Part shown: positions 49,261 to 58,551 of the stretch, piece by piece
How positions within the stretch are numbered: position 1 is the stretch's first letter
Layout: every line of letters starts with the position of its first letter
Assembly (NCBI RefSeq): GCF_001654835.1
Contig: NZ_LXEP01000036.1
Coordinates: forward strand, 62,001-126,000
Direction of reading: 5' to 3'
DNA: 64,000 nt
DNA from: Buttiauxella gaviniae ATCC 51604
Lineage (GTDB): Bacteria > Pseudomonadota > Gammaproteobacteria > Enterobacterales > Enterobacteriaceae
Translations under genes and position numbers: made by a program
The notes under the pieces: model-generated
What the model was told of the DNA's origin: nothing
The model's input: only the letters and a program-made list of their open reading frames with translations
Database searches by the model: none

Positions 49261-49283
49261 CTTAACCACAGCCAGTGGTTAAG
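49261..49283 (-). other. Hairpin between the two tRNA-Tyr genes
   Basis: CTTAACCAC 49261-49269 pairs perfectly with GTGGTTAAG 49275-49283, two bases after the CCA of the first tRNA. No U-run; probably a processing signal for the dicistronic precursor. Confidence 0.5.
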
Positions 49284-49285
49284 AA

Positions 49286-49370
<85 letters not shown>

Positions 49371-49428
49371 AGGGGTATAACATTTTGTTGGCTTTCTTAC
49401 TCGCCTCCTTCGTCTGGAAGCGGGGCGC

Positions 49429-49456
49429 ATCATATCAAATGAAGCGCCGCTGTAAA
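49429..49456 (-). promoter_or_regulatory. tyrT promoter
   Basis: Minus strand: -35 TTTACA (49456-49451), 16-base spacer, -10 TATGAT (49434-49429), then a GC-rich discriminator GCGCCCC. This matches the well-studied E. coli tyrT promoter as I recall it, whose discriminator makes it ppGpp-sensitive. Confidence 0.85.
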
Positions 49457-49534
49457 GCATTCACTGTAAGAAAATGAATCGTTTGCCGTTTTTTTACACG
49501 TAACGTCGCAAACCTAAGCAATTACATGATTGAT

Positions 49535-50377
49535 CTACAGAATAATCGTGCGATTACCGTATACAAACACACGCTGGGCCAGTACTTGATACAGTGCGCG
49601 GCTGAGAACATTTTTCTCAACATCACGCCCGGCACGCATCATATCTTCTGCAGTGTAGGTGTGATCGACGTGAATAACATCTTGCATGATGATTGGGCCT
49701 TCATCCAGATTGTCATTCACATAGTGCGCAGTGGCACCGATGATCTTCACTCCGCGTTCATAGGCCTGGTGATAAGGACGAGCACCGATAAATGCAGGCA
49801 GGAATGAGTGGTGGATATTGATAATCTGGTTCGGGAAGCGTGAAACAAATTCAGGAGTTAACACGCGCATGTATTTAGCCAGTACCACATAATCAGGTTT
49901 GTGCGCTTCAATAGCGTCAGCCATCTGTTTATCGTGATCTTCACGCGTCAGCCCTTCATGGCTCACCAGTTCGAACGGAATATCAAAACGTTCAACCAGG
50001 GTACGCAAAGTCTCGTGGTTACCAATTACCGCAGCGATTTCGACATCCAGGCCGCCGTAGTTAGCTTTCATTAACAGGTCACCTAAGCAGTGCGCTTCTT
50101 TGGTGACCAGAATCACCACGCGGCGACGGCCCGCAGGAATCAGTTCGCGCAACGAACCTTCAGGCAATGCGCCATCCAAATCTGCCAGCAGCGTATTGTC
50201 GTTAAAAATACCTTCGAGTTCGGTACGCATAAAGAAGCGCCCGGTGCGGTGGTCGACAAACTCATTGTTCTGAACAATGTTCAGTTCGTGCTTGTAACAA
50301 ATATTGGTGATCTTGGCGATCAGGCCCTTTGCGTCAGGGCAAATGGTGCGTAGTACTTTTCGTTGTAATGCTTGCAT
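49535..50377 (-). CDS. purU: Formyltetrahydrofolate deformylase
   Basis: 280 residues. It hydrolyses 10-formyl-THF to THF and formate, supplying formate for PurT and balancing the one-carbon pool. An N-terminal ACT domain (about 7-85, RTICPDAKGLIAKITNICYKH) senses Met/Gly. The formyltransferase domain has the catalytic IINIHHSFLPAFIGARPYHQAY and the Asp region HYVNDNLDEGPII. Confidence 0.96.
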   Translation of the reverse strand: MQALQRKVLRTICPDAKGLIAKITNICYKHELNIVQNNEFVDHRTGRFFMRTELEGIFNDNTLLADLDGALPEGSLRELIPAGRRRVVILVTKEAHCLGDLLMKANYGGLDVEIAAVIGNHETLRTLVERFDIPFELVSHEGLTREDHDKQMADAIEAHKPDYVVLAKYMRVLTPEFVSRFPNQIINIHHSFLPAFIGARPYHQAYERGVKIIGATAHYVNDNLDEGPIIMQDVIHVDHTYTAEDMMRAGRDVEKNVLSRALYQVLAQRVFVYGNRTIIL

Positions 50378-50435
50378 TGCAGGCTAAGTCCTGTTGTACG
50401 TGTGTTTGCTAATTGATTTGTGCCATGACGAGTCA

Positions 50436-50891
50436 TTACCCACAACACTTTTTATATTTTTTTCCAGAACCGCAAGGGCAGGGGGCATTTCGACCAAACT
50501 GCGGGCGGGTTCCATCAACATAGTACCACCGGCCGTTTTCCTTTAAGAAACGAGAACGCTCGATAATCGCACTTTCTTTGCCCTGTTCTTCAAAGCGCGC
50601 GACAAAACTAACGTAACCTTCGTTTTCATTCTCACCTGCGGCGGCTTCATAAACTGTCAGGCCCAACCAGTGAGTATTCCCAAAACTTCCCAAAAGATCT
50701 GTTGTCAGAGCAGGACTGCGTGTTTGCGGGTACCAGGTGGCAACAAGATAGTCTGCATCCTGCATCACATAAGCGCTATAACGTGAACGCATGAGCTGCG
50801 ATGGGGTTGGCGCAAGCTGGTCCGCGCGTAGGTAAGGCTGGCAACATAAGCTATACTCCTGACCGCTACCACAAGGGCAAAGTTGCGACAC
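50436..50891 (-). CDS. ychJ: YchJ, SEC-C motif protein
   Basis: 151-residue UPF0225 protein with zinc-binding SEC-C type motifs at both ends: [14 protein letters not shown] at the N-terminus and [14 protein letters not shown] at the C-terminus, around an NTF2-like core (about 30-125). Function not established. Divergent from rssA. Confidence 0.93.
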   Translation of the reverse strand: MSQLCPCGSGQEYSLCCQPYLRADQLAPTPSQLMRSRYSAYVMQDADYLVATWYPQTRSPALTTDLLGSFGNTHWLGLTVYEAAAGENENEGYVSFVARFEEQGKESAIIERSRFLKENGRWYYVDGTRPQFGRNAPCPCGSGKKYKKCCG

Positions 50892-51066
50892 AGCATCTCC
50901 TTGGTTACAAAAAAATAGTCGGCGTAAATACGCGGGGTAGTTATGTTAACTGAGCTGTGGCGAGTTCGCCACGAGGTGATATATCCATTGGCATTTGAGT
51001 TGCAATCAACACCCCCGCAGCTTGAAAAATGATGGGTATAAACCGGGGAAGAAAGACCGAGGCGAA

Positions 51067-51975
51067 ATGAGACAGGTAAAGATCGGCCTTGCATTAGGGT
51101 CGGGAGCAGCAAAAGGGTGGGCGCATATTGGTGTCATTAATGCGTTAAAGCGGGCTGGCATTCAGGTTGATATCGTTGCTGGCTGCTCGGTTGGGGCACT
51201 GGTCGGTGCCGCGTATGCAAGTAATCGCTTACCTATGATGGAACGATGGGTGCGCTCGTTCGGCTATTGGGATGTACTGCGACTAATGGATCTTTCCTGG
51301 CGTCGTGGCGGTTTGTTGCGTGGCGAAAGAGTGTTCAATAACGTCCGCAAAATCATTACCGAAGAGAAAATTGAAGATTGCGCGCTGCGTTTTGGCTCTG
51401 TTGCCACCAATTTAAGTACTGGACGTGAATTGTGGTTCACGGATGGTGATTTGCACCAGGCTGTTCGAGCGTCTTGCAGTATGCCGGGGCTATTGTCGCC
51501 TGTCGGGTATAACGGCTACTGGCTGGTGGATGGCGCAGTGGTTAACCCGGTGCCTGTTTCGCTGACCCGTGCGTTGGGTGCCGATATCGTGATTGCCGTC
51601 GACCTGCAACATGATGCGCATTTGATGCAGCAAGATTTACTCTCCGTCAATATGACGACTCCACTGGCGGAAAACCTGGTGCAGCCTGATTCATGGCGTG
51701 GTCGTTTGCGCGAACAACTCGGCAAAATCACTACTCGTCGTGCCAATACCACGCCAACGGCCATGGAAATCATGACCACCTCCATACAGGTGTTGGAAAA
51801 CCGCTTAAAGCGTAACCGTATGGCAGGTGACCCACCCGATATTTTGCTGCAACCTTTTTGCCCCCAGATTTCAACACTTGATTTCCACCGTGCCGCGGAA
51901 GCGATAAGTGCGGGTAGTTTAGCTGTCGAGAAAAAGATGGATGAGTTGCTACCATTGGTTCGTACCCATGATTGA
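51067..51975 (+). CDS. rssA: RssA, patatin-like protein
   Basis: 302-residue patatin-like phospholipase homolog. Oxyanion loop GSGAAKGWAHIGV, nucleophile elbow AGCSVGALVG with the catalytic Ser, and the dyad Asp in LVDGAVVNPVP. The frame is open from 50995, but ATG 51067 gives the E. coli-like start MRQVKIGLALGSG. It lies upstream of rssB as in E. coli; its role is unclear and it is not needed for RpoS turnover. Confidence 0.94.
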   Translation: MRQVKIGLALGSGAAKGWAHIGVINALKRAGIQVDIVAGCSVGALVGAAYASNRLPMMERWVRSFGYWDVLRLMDLSWRRGGLLRGERVFNNVRKIITEEKIEDCALRFGSVATNLSTGRELWFTDGDLHQAVRASCSMPGLLSPVGYNGYWLVDGAVVNPVPVSLTRALGADIVIAVDLQHDAHLMQQDLLSVNMTTPLAENLVQPDSWRGRLREQLGKITTRRANTTPTAMEIMTTSIQVLENRLKRNRMAGDPPDILLQPFCPQISTLDFHRAAEAISAGSLAVEKKMDELLPLVRTHD

Positions 51976-52068
51976 GTATGGTGAAAACTCGCATCTTCAG
52001 GCAATTCTGACAGGCGGTGATTGTCATACCATGCCACTATTGATCTATCGCCAGTCAGGGGAGCGAAA

Positions 52069-53082
52069 ATGACACAGCCACTCGTTGGAAAACTGATTCT
52101 CATTGTTGAGGATGAGCCCGTTTTCCGCTCTTTACTGGAAAATTATCTCTCTTCCTTAGGTGCGGTCATTGTTGTTGCCGTTGATGGTATAGATGCTCTG
52201 GAAAAGATGACCAGTTTTGCGCCCGATCTGCTGATTTGCGATCTGGCTATGCCTCGCATGAATGGGTTGAAGCTGGTAGAGCACTTGCGCAATGAAGGCG
52301 TGCAGACCCCAATACTGGTGATCTCCGCCACCGAAAACATGTCTGATATCGCTAAAGCGTTGCGCTTTGGGGTACAGGATGTCCTACTCAAGCCAATTAA
52401 AGACCTCAATCGTCTGCGTGAAACCGTTTTCGCCTGCCTCTATCCCAACATGTTTAATTCGCGTGTTGAGGAAGAAGAAAGGCTATTTCAGGACTGGGAT
52501 GCGTTAGTCAGCGACCCGCAGGCTGCATCAACGCTACTGCAAGAACTTCAACCTCCTGTACAACAGGTGATTTCGCATTGCCGGGTGAATTACCGCCAGT
52601 TAATTACTCATAATCAACCAGGACTTGTTCTGGATATTGCTGCGTTGTCAGAGAACGACCTGGCTTTTTATTGCCTTGATGTGACAAGAGCAGGGGATAA
52701 TGGGGTGCTGGCGGCACTGTTATTACGAGCACTATTTAACGGGCTATTGCAGGAACAACTTTCTAAACAAAACCAACGTTTACCTGAGCTCGGTAATTTA
52801 CTCAAACAAGTGAATCAATTATTACGCCAGGCCAATCTCACGGGGCAGTTTCCCCTGATGGTCGGCTATTATCATAGTGAGTTAAAAAACCTGATTCTGG
52901 TATCTGCGGGGCTAAATGCCACCTTAAATACCGGTGAGCATCAAATTCAGGTCAGCAATGGTGTGCCATTAGGGACGCTGGGCAATACTTATCTCAACCA
53001 AATCAGCCAGCGTTGTGAGTCCTGGCAGTGTCAGGTATGGGGGACGGGCGGGAGATTACGCCTGATGTTGTCTGCGGAGTGA
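52069..53082 (+). CDS. rssB: RssB, adaptor for RpoS degradation
   Basis: 337 residues. It delivers the stationary-phase sigma factor RpoS to ClpXP. The N-terminal receiver domain has the phosphorylated Asp in LLICDLAMPRMNG; a linker carries FNSRVEEEERLFQDWD; the C-terminal domain is a degenerate PP2C phosphatase (about 170-335). ATG 52069 follows GGAG and matches the E. coli start MTQPLVGK; the frame opened at 52021 is an extension. Follows rssA by about 95 bases. Confidence 0.96.
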   Translation: MTQPLVGKLILIVEDEPVFRSLLENYLSSLGAVIVVAVDGIDALEKMTSFAPDLLICDLAMPRMNGLKLVEHLRNEGVQTPILVISATENMSDIAKALRFGVQDVLLKPIKDLNRLRETVFACLYPNMFNSRVEEEERLFQDWDALVSDPQAASTLLQELQPPVQQVISHCRVNYRQLITHNQPGLVLDIAALSENDLAFYCLDVTRAGDNGVLAALLLRALFNGLLQEQLSKQNQRLPELGNLLKQVNQLLRQANLTGQFPLMVGYYHSELKNLILVSAGLNATLNTGEHQIQVSNGVPLGTLGNTYLNQISQRCESWQCQVWGTGGRLRLMLSAE

Positions 53083-53214
53083 GCATTTGAATGGTTGAAA
53101 TCATTTAGGTTTTCTCCCCTATCATTGCTGGTGGTAATATCGTATTCAACTCATTCGTATTTATCTTAAATTGCCAACGCAACGGGTAAACAGCCGTAGA
53201 TCTCACTTTTAAGC

Positions 53215-53223
53215 TGATATACT
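53215..53223 (+). promoter_or_regulatory. Possible extended -10 promoter of galU
   Basis: TGATATACT is an extended -10 (TGn plus TATACT), 60 bases before galU; no good -35 is seen. Confidence 0.4.
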
Positions 53224-53282
53224 CGAGACGTTTTTTTAATTGACTTGCAAGTGAAAACTTGAACAGTCCAGGAGATTTTTCA

Positions 53283-54191
53283 ATGGCTGCCATTAATTCT
53301 AAAGTAAGAAAAGCAGTAATCCCTGTCGCGGGATTAGGTACGCGTATGTTACCGGCGACCAAAGCAATTCCAAAAGAGATGTTGCCTCTGGTTGATAAAC
53401 CATTAATTCAGTATGTGGTAAATGAATGTATCGCTGCAGGCATCACTGAAATTGTGTTGGTGACGCACTCTTCGAAAAACTCCATCGAAAACCACTTCGA
53501 TACCAGCTTTGAACTTGAAGCCATGCTGGAAAAACGTGTTAAGCGCCAGTTGCTGGATGAAGTCCAGGCTATTTGCCCTCCGCATGTCACTATTATGCAG
53601 GTTCGTCAGGGCCTGGCGAAAGGTTTGGGTCACGCTGTTTTGTGCGCGCACCCGGTGGTGGGTGATGAGCCAGTAGCCGTTATTCTGCCAGATGTAATTC
53701 TCGATGAGTTCGAATCCGATCTTTCCCAGGATAACCTGGCAGAAATGATCAAACGTTTTGACGCTACGGGCAACAGCCAAATCATGGTTGAGCCGGTAGA
53801 AGATGTTACCGCTTACGGTGTTGTTGACTGTAAAGGTGTTGAGTTAAACGAAGGCGATAGCGTGCCAATGGTCGGTATCGTTGAGAAACCTAAAGCCAAC
53901 GTTGCACCATCTAATCTTGCAGTTGTAGGCCGTTATGTGCTGACTGCTGATATTTGGCCGCTGCTGTCCAAAACACCTCCAGGTGCAGGTGATGAAATTC
54001 AGCTGACTGACTCCATTGCTATGTTGATGGAAAAACAGACTGTTGAAGCTTATCACATGAGAGGCGTGAGCCATGACTGTGGTAACAAACTCGGTTATAT
54101 GCAGGCGTTTGTGGAGTACGGTATCCGTCACAGCACTTTGGGCGCAGATTTCAAAGCCTGGCTAGAAGAGACAGTTGGCGCGAAAAAGTAA
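53283..54191 (+). CDS. galU: UTP-glucose-1-phosphate uridylyltransferase
   Basis: 302 residues. It makes UDP-glucose, used for LPS core, osmoregulated glucans, trehalose and galactose metabolism. Nucleotide loop [28 protein letters not shown]/sugar site residues in [21 protein letters not shown] and [18 protein letters not shown] lies before ATG 53283 (the frame begins at 53259, but 53283 is the family start). It is followed by ugd, which uses its product. Confidence 0.97.
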   Translation: MAAINSKVRKAVIPVAGLGTRMLPATKAIPKEMLPLVDKPLIQYVVNECIAAGITEIVLVTHSSKNSIENHFDTSFELEAMLEKRVKRQLLDEVQAICPPHVTIMQVRQGLAKGLGHAVLCAHPVVGDEPVAVILPDVILDEFESDLSQDNLAEMIKRFDATGNSQIMVEPVEDVTAYGVVDCKGVELNEGDSVPMVGIVEKPKANVAPSNLAVVGRYVLTADIWPLLSKTPPGAGDEIQLTDSIAMLMEKQTVEAYHMRGVSHDCGNKLGYMQAFVEYGIRHSTLGADFKAWLEETVGAKK

Positions 54192-54215
54192 TTCATTTCA
54201 ACGCAGGATAGAAAG

Positions 54216-55556
54216 ATGAAAGTTACTGTATTTGGTATCGGCTATGTTGGACTTGTTCAGGCAGCAGTGCTTGCGGAAGTTGGTCACGATGTAATGTGCA
54301 TAGATGTCGATGCGAAGAAAGTCGAAAATCTGAAAAACGGCGTGATCCCAATTTTTGAACCCGGCTTAACGCCGCTGGTGAAGAAAAACTATGAAGAAGG
54401 CCGTTTACAGTTCAGCACCGATGCTGAATTGGGCGTCCATCATGGTGAAATGCAATTTATTGCCGTTGGTACGCCACCGGATGAAGACGGTTCTGCTGAC
54501 CTGAAATATGTCACCGCTGTGGCGCGTACTATCGCGCAGCACATGACATCCCACAAAGTTGTGCTCGATAAATCTACCGTTCCTGTCGGAACCGCAGACA
54601 AAGTGCGCAACGTAATGGAAGAGACGCTGAAAGCCCGTGGCGTAGACATTCCATTTGATGTGGTTTCTAACCCTGAATTCCTGAAAGAAGGTGCGGCAGT
54701 TTCTGACTGTATGCGCCCTGAGCGTATCGTTATTGGTACTGATAACGATGATGTGGTGGATTTGCTGCGTGAACTATACGAACCGTTCAACCGTAACCAC
54801 GATCGCATGATCCTGATGGATATCCGTAGTGCCGAGCTGACCAAGTACGCCGCTAACTGCATGCTGGCGACTAAAATTAGCTTTATGAACGAAATCTCTA
54901 ACCTGGCAGAACGCCTGGGCGCAGATATCGAAAAAGTGCGTATGGGTATTGGTTCAGACTCCCGCATCGGCTACAGCTTTATTTACCCTGGCTGTGGTTA
55001 TGGTGGCTCCTGCTTCCCTAAAGATGTGCAGGCTCTGATTCGTACCGCTCAGCAGATTGGCTACACGCCACGTATTCTGCAAGCGGTAGAAGAGGTCAAC
55101 CACGACCAGAAGTTAAAACTCCCTGAGTTTATTACTCGTCATTTCGGTGAAGATCTGAAAGGTAAAACCTTCGCGCTGTGGGGACTTTCCTTCAAACCGA
55201 ATACCGACGATATGCGTGAAGCCTCTAGCCGCGTCCTGATGGAAGCGCTGTGGGAACGCGGTGCTCAGGTGCAGGCGTATGACCCGGAAGCAATGGACGA
55301 AGCTCAGCGCATTTACGGACATCGCCCAGATCTGAAATTGATGGGAACTAAAGAAGCTGCATTACAAGATGCAGATGCTCTGGTTATTTGTACTGAGTGG
55401 CAAAGTTTCCGTGCACCTGATTTTGATGCAATCAAGAAATCCCTAAAGCAACCAGTTATCTTTGACGGTCGTAACCTGTATGATCCTGAGAGACTTAACA
55501 AACGCGGCTTTGTTTATTATGCAATCGGCCGCGGAGCGTCCATCAATATTGCGTAA
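54216..55556 (+). CDS. ugd: UDP-glucose 6-dehydrogenase
   Basis: 446 residues. It oxidises UDP-glucose to UDP-glucuronate with 2 NAD. NAD site [29 protein letters not shown], catalytic Cys in [17 protein letters not shown]-terminal domain [16 protein letters not shown]. This is the longer type (about 440 residues), unlike the 388-residue E. coli Ugd, which sits near the wb/his region. It lies 24 bases after galU, so substrate supply and oxidation are cotranscribed. UDP-glucuronate feeds L-Ara4N lipid A modification, capsules and UDP-galacturonate. Confidence 0.95.
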   Translation: MKVTVFGIGYVGLVQAAVLAEVGHDVMCIDVDAKKVENLKNGVIPIFEPGLTPLVKKNYEEGRLQFSTDAELGVHHGEMQFIAVGTPPDEDGSADLKYVTAVARTIAQHMTSHKVVLDKSTVPVGTADKVRNVMEETLKARGVDIPFDVVSNPEFLKEGAAVSDCMRPERIVIGTDNDDVVDLLRELYEPFNRNHDRMILMDIRSAELTKYAANCMLATKISFMNEISNLAERLGADIEKVRMGIGSDSRIGYSFIYPGCGYGGSCFPKDVQALIRTAQQIGYTPRILQAVEEVNHDQKLKLPEFITRHFGEDLKGKTFALWGLSFKPNTDDMREASSRVLMEALWERGAQVQAYDPEAMDEAQRIYGHRPDLKLMGTKEAALQDADALVICTEWQSFRAPDFDAIKKSLKQPVIFDGRNLYDPERLNKRGFVYYAIGRGASINIA

Positions 55557-55683
55557 TATATCCTAAATAATTCAAGCTGCATCGCGGCGGCAAGTGAACA
55601 CATCCCGATGAACTTACATCAGTAAGTGATTCGGGTAAGTTCACAAAACCAACAAAGATGCAGTTTGAAGTATGACGGGTATA
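55557..55683. repeat. ERIC element (enterobacterial repetitive intergenic consensus)
   Basis: A 127-base imperfect palindrome with the ERIC hallmarks: it begins TATATCCTAAATAATTCAAG and ends TTGAAGTATGACGGGTATA. GGCGGCAAGTGA and a central CTTACATCAGTAAGTGATTC lie between. The length equals the standard ERIC size. It starts immediately after the ugd stop codon and ends just before the ribosome binding site of the next gene, within the transcript. Confidence 0.9.
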
Positions 55684-55695
55684 AATGAGGATTAT

Positions 55696-56706
55696 ATGAA
55701 ATTTTTGGTTACCGGCAGTGCAGGCTTTATTGGATTTCATGTCAGTGAACGTCTGCTGGCAGCCGGTCACCAGGTTATCGGTATCGATAACCTGAATGAC
55801 TATTACGATGTCAATCTTAAACAAGCTCGCCTTGATCTTCTCGCACCACATTCTTCATTCCGTTTCGATAAAATTGACCTTGCCGATCGTAATGCCATGG
55901 CAGAGTTATTTGCCAAAGAGAAATTTGATCGTGTGATTCACCTTGCTGCTCAAGCAGGTGTACGTTATTCCATCGATAACCCTCACGCCTATGCCGATTC
56001 AAACCTTGTGGGGCATTTAAATGTTCTTGAAGGTTGTCGCCATAATAAAGTGGGGCATCTGTTATATGCTTCGTCAAGTTCAGTATATGGGCTAAATCGC
56101 AAACTTCCATTCTCAACTGATGACACTGTTGATCATCCAATATCATTATATGCGGCAACCAAAAAAGCTAACGAGTTGATGTCGCATACGTACTCTCACT
56201 TATATGGGTTACCGACGACCGGCTTGCGTTTTTTCACCGTTTATGGTCCATGGGGCCGCCCGGATATGGCGTTATTTAAATTTACCCGTGCGATTGTCGA
56301 AGGAAAGAGTATCGACGTTTATAATCATGGGCAAATGCGTCGTGACTTCACTTATATTGATGATATTGCAGAGGCGATTGTTCGTTTGCAGGATGTCATT
56401 CCACAAGCCGATGCCATGTGGACAGTAGAGGAAGGAACTCCGGCGACAAGCTCAGCGCCTTATCGAGTTTATAATATTGGGAACAGTAATCCAGTTACGT
56501 TAATGGATTATATTACTGCGCTTGAAACCTCGTTAGGTAAGGTTGCCCAGAAGAATATGATGCCTATGCAGCCAGGAGACGTTCTGGAGACCAGTGCGGA
56601 CACGAAGGCGTTGTATGATGTCATTGGCTTTAAACCACAGACATCGGTTCAGGATGGCGTACAGCGCTTTGTAGACTGGTATAAGGCATTCTATAAAGTC
56701 AGCTGA
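55696..56706 (+). CDS. UDP-glucuronate 4-epimerase
   Basis: 336-residue short-chain dehydrogenase-type epimerase. NAD loop VTGSAGFIGFHV; Ser/Tyr/Lys triad in SSSSVYG and YAATKKANE; substrate segment FFTVYGPWGRPDMALFKFT, and GQMRRDFTYIDDI, typical of UDP-GlcA epimerases (Klebsiella Uge group). It should convert UDP-glucuronate to UDP-galacturonate for LPS core or capsule. The ATG at 55696 has GAGG before it; the frame opened at 55672 lies partly in the ERIC repeat. Third gene of galU-ugd-epimerase. Confidence 0.9.
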   Translation: MKFLVTGSAGFIGFHVSERLLAAGHQVIGIDNLNDYYDVNLKQARLDLLAPHSSFRFDKIDLADRNAMAELFAKEKFDRVIHLAAQAGVRYSIDNPHAYADSNLVGHLNVLEGCRHNKVGHLLYASSSSVYGLNRKLPFSTDDTVDHPISLYAATKKANELMSHTYSHLYGLPTTGLRFFTVYGPWGRPDMALFKFTRAIVEGKSIDVYNHGQMRRDFTYIDDIAEAIVRLQDVIPQADAMWTVEEGTPATSSAPYRVYNIGNSNPVTLMDYITALETSLGKVAQKNMMPMQPGDVLETSADTKALYDVIGFKPQTSVQDGVQRFVDWYKAFYKVS

Positions 56707-56734
56707 TGCTGAGATTGCTGAGAAGTTAAAAGAA

Positions 56735-56758
56735 AAAGGAAGCCTGGCTTCCTTTTTT
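56735..56758 (+). terminator. Terminator of the galU-ugd-epimerase unit
   Basis: GGAAGC 56738-56743 pairs with GCTTCC 56747-56752 (A-run before, TTTTTT after). Confidence 0.88.
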
Positions 56759-56807
56759 ATGAGCGCTATTTGTAGCAACAAAGATTTTGCTAATGATGTA
56801 CCCAAAA

Positions 56808-56832
56808 TAAAAATCCCGCCGAAGCGGGATTT
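56808..56832 (-). terminator. Terminator of hns
   Basis: AAATCCCGC 56811-56819, CGAA loop, GCGGGATTT 56824-56832; on the minus strand followed by TTATTTTGGG. Confidence 0.85.
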
Positions 56833-56856
56833 AATAAGCAGCACTAAAAGCGAAAA

Positions 56857-57267
56857 TTAGGCGATCAGGAAGTCTTCCAGTTTCTTGCCTTGCTCTTCCA
56901 TTGCTTTTTTGATTACAGCTGGAGTACGGCCCTGGCCAGTCCAGGTTTTGCTTTCGCCGTTTTCGTCGATGTACTGATATTTAGCTGGACGTGCAGCGCG
57001 TTTTGCTTTGCCTGCAGTTTTAACAGCAGCCATGCTATTCAGTAATTCATTAGGATCAATGCCGTCAGCAATTAGCATTTCACGGTATTGTTGCAGTTTA
57101 CGAGTACGCTCTTCAATTTCTGCAGCAGCAGCGTTATCTTCTTCACGGCGTTCGTTAACAACAACTTCTAATTTTTCCAGCATTTCTTCCAGCGTTTCCA
57201 GGGTACATTCTCTGGCTTGTGCACGAAGAGTACGGATGTTGTTCAGAATTTTAAGTGCTTCGCTCAT
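56857..57267 (-). CDS. hns: H-NS, nucleoid-structuring silencer
   Basis: 136-residue DNA-binding protein that oligomerises over AT-rich DNA and silences horizontally acquired genes. N-terminal coiled-coil dimer domain (about 1-65), second dimer site and linker, C-terminal DNA-binding domain with the AT-hook-like [13 protein letters not shown]. One residue shorter than the E. coli protein. Divergent from tdk. Confidence 0.97.
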   Translation of the reverse strand: MSEALKILNNIRTLRAQARECTLETLEEMLEKLEVVVNERREEDNAAAAEIEERTRKLQQYREMLIADGIDPNELLNSMAAVKTAGKAKRAARPAKYQYIDENGESKTWTGQGRTPAVIKKAMEEQGKKLEDFLIA

Positions 57268-57822
57268 TTTAGTAATCTCAAACTTATATTGATGGTTGGC
57301 TTGTTGGGCTAATAATAGAGGCTTAAATTAAGTTCTGCAATAGGAAGTAATGTAAGGAATTCAAAATTCCATAATATTTTGTCGATTTATAAAAGGGTAT
57401 TAACTTAAATTTTGGCTTGCATCTAAGGTAAACAAAACGTGGGGAACTCACTTTTTCTACAACAACCCTGATAGTTTCAGGGTTGCCGAAGGAGTAAATT
57501 GAGACATAAACGCATTAATGGTGAAATATCAACCTTTGGTATTATTGCCTGTAATGGTGGATATTTTTAATAGATAATTATTATTAGCGATTCAATAGGT
57601 TTCTTGGAATTGCAGCAAAAACACTGAAAACTCCGTAAGTTAAGTGCAACGTGATGAACATCAACCCTCTGCCGATTTCAGGCATTCCACGCTATGGTTT
57701 ATATATCTCTCGAACACTCTATGAATTTTTCCAGGAGTCATAAGGTAAAAGCAACTCCCTAACGGCTTATGATATAATCCTGTGTTAATAATATTTACAT
57801 TTTAACTCAGGCTAGCTGACCA
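57268..57822. promoter_or_regulatory. hns-tdk divergent control region
   Basis: 555 bases with no supported gene. It must hold the hns promoter (minus) and contains a perfect hairpin CAACCCTG 57463-57470 with CAGGGTTG 57478-57485, without a U-run. The tdk promoter candidate is listed separately. Most of the DNA is AT-rich and probably bends, fitting autorepression by H-NS. Confidence 0.5.
57770..57778 (+). promoter_or_regulatory. Extended -10 promoter upstream of tdk
   Basis: TGATATAAT is a consensus extended -10 (TGn-TATAAT), about 45 bases before tdk; the -35 is weak. Confidence 0.5.
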
Positions 57823-58428
57823 ATGGCACAACTCTACTTTTACTATTCCGCAATGAACGCGGGTAAATCTACGGCATTACTGCAATCGTCATACAACTAT
57901 CAAGAGCGCGGAATGCGCACATTGGTGTATACCGCAGAAATTGACAATCGGTTTGGTTCTGGAAAGGTGAGTTCGCGTATTGGATTATCGTCTCCTGCAA
58001 AGCTCTACAATGGCTCAACCCAATTATTCAATGAAATACGTGAAGAGCATCAGCGGGACGCTGTGCATTGCGTTCTGGTAGATGAATGCCAATTCCTCAC
58101 ACGTGATCAAGTTTTGGCGTTATCAGACGTCGTAGATGAATTAGATATTCCCGTATTATGTTATGGCCTACGCACTGATTTTCAGGGCGAGTTATTTGGC
58201 GGAAGCCAATATTTATTAGCGTGGTCAGACAAACTGGTGGAATTAAAAACTATCTGTTTTTGTGGACGTAAAGCCAGCATGGTTTTGCGCCTCGACCAGG
58301 AAGGTCGCCCGTATAACCAGGGAGAGCAGGTTGTGATTGGTGGGAACGAGCGCTATGTATCTGTTTGCCGTAAACACTATAAAGAAGCACTGCAGACAGG
58401 CTCTCTGGAAGGCATTCAGAGCGAATAA
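57823..58428 (+). CDS. tdk: Thymidine kinase
   Basis: 201-residue type II thymidine kinase of the salvage pathway. P-loop [20 protein letters not shown] with the catalytic acid following it, lasso region [12 protein letters not shown], and structural zinc Cys residues in TICFCGRKA and VSVCRKHY. Four residues shorter than in E. coli. Confidence 0.96.
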   Translation: MAQLYFYYSAMNAGKSTALLQSSYNYQERGMRTLVYTAEIDNRFGSGKVSSRIGLSSPAKLYNGSTQLFNEIREEHQRDAVHCVLVDECQFLTRDQVLALSDVVDELDIPVLCYGLRTDFQGELFGGSQYLLAWSDKLVELKTICFCGRKASMVLRLDQEGRPYNQGEQVVIGGNERYVSVCRKHYKEALQTGSLEGIQSE

Positions 58429-58511
58429 AATTAAACGGGAAGGGCAAAGGGTTGCCTTTCTCAATCATCGTCGTGAGAGGCTTTGTGCGACGTTTTTAGA
58501 AAACAGAAACA

Positions 58512-58537
58512 AAAAAACCCGCCGAAGCGGGTTTTTT
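58512..58537. terminator. Bidirectional terminator between tdk and adhE
   Basis: AAAAAACCCGC 58512-58522, CGAA loop, GCGGGTTTTTT 58527-58537. The A and T flanks let it act on both strands. Confidence 0.92.
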
Positions 58538-58551
58538 ATTAGGCTTTACAA

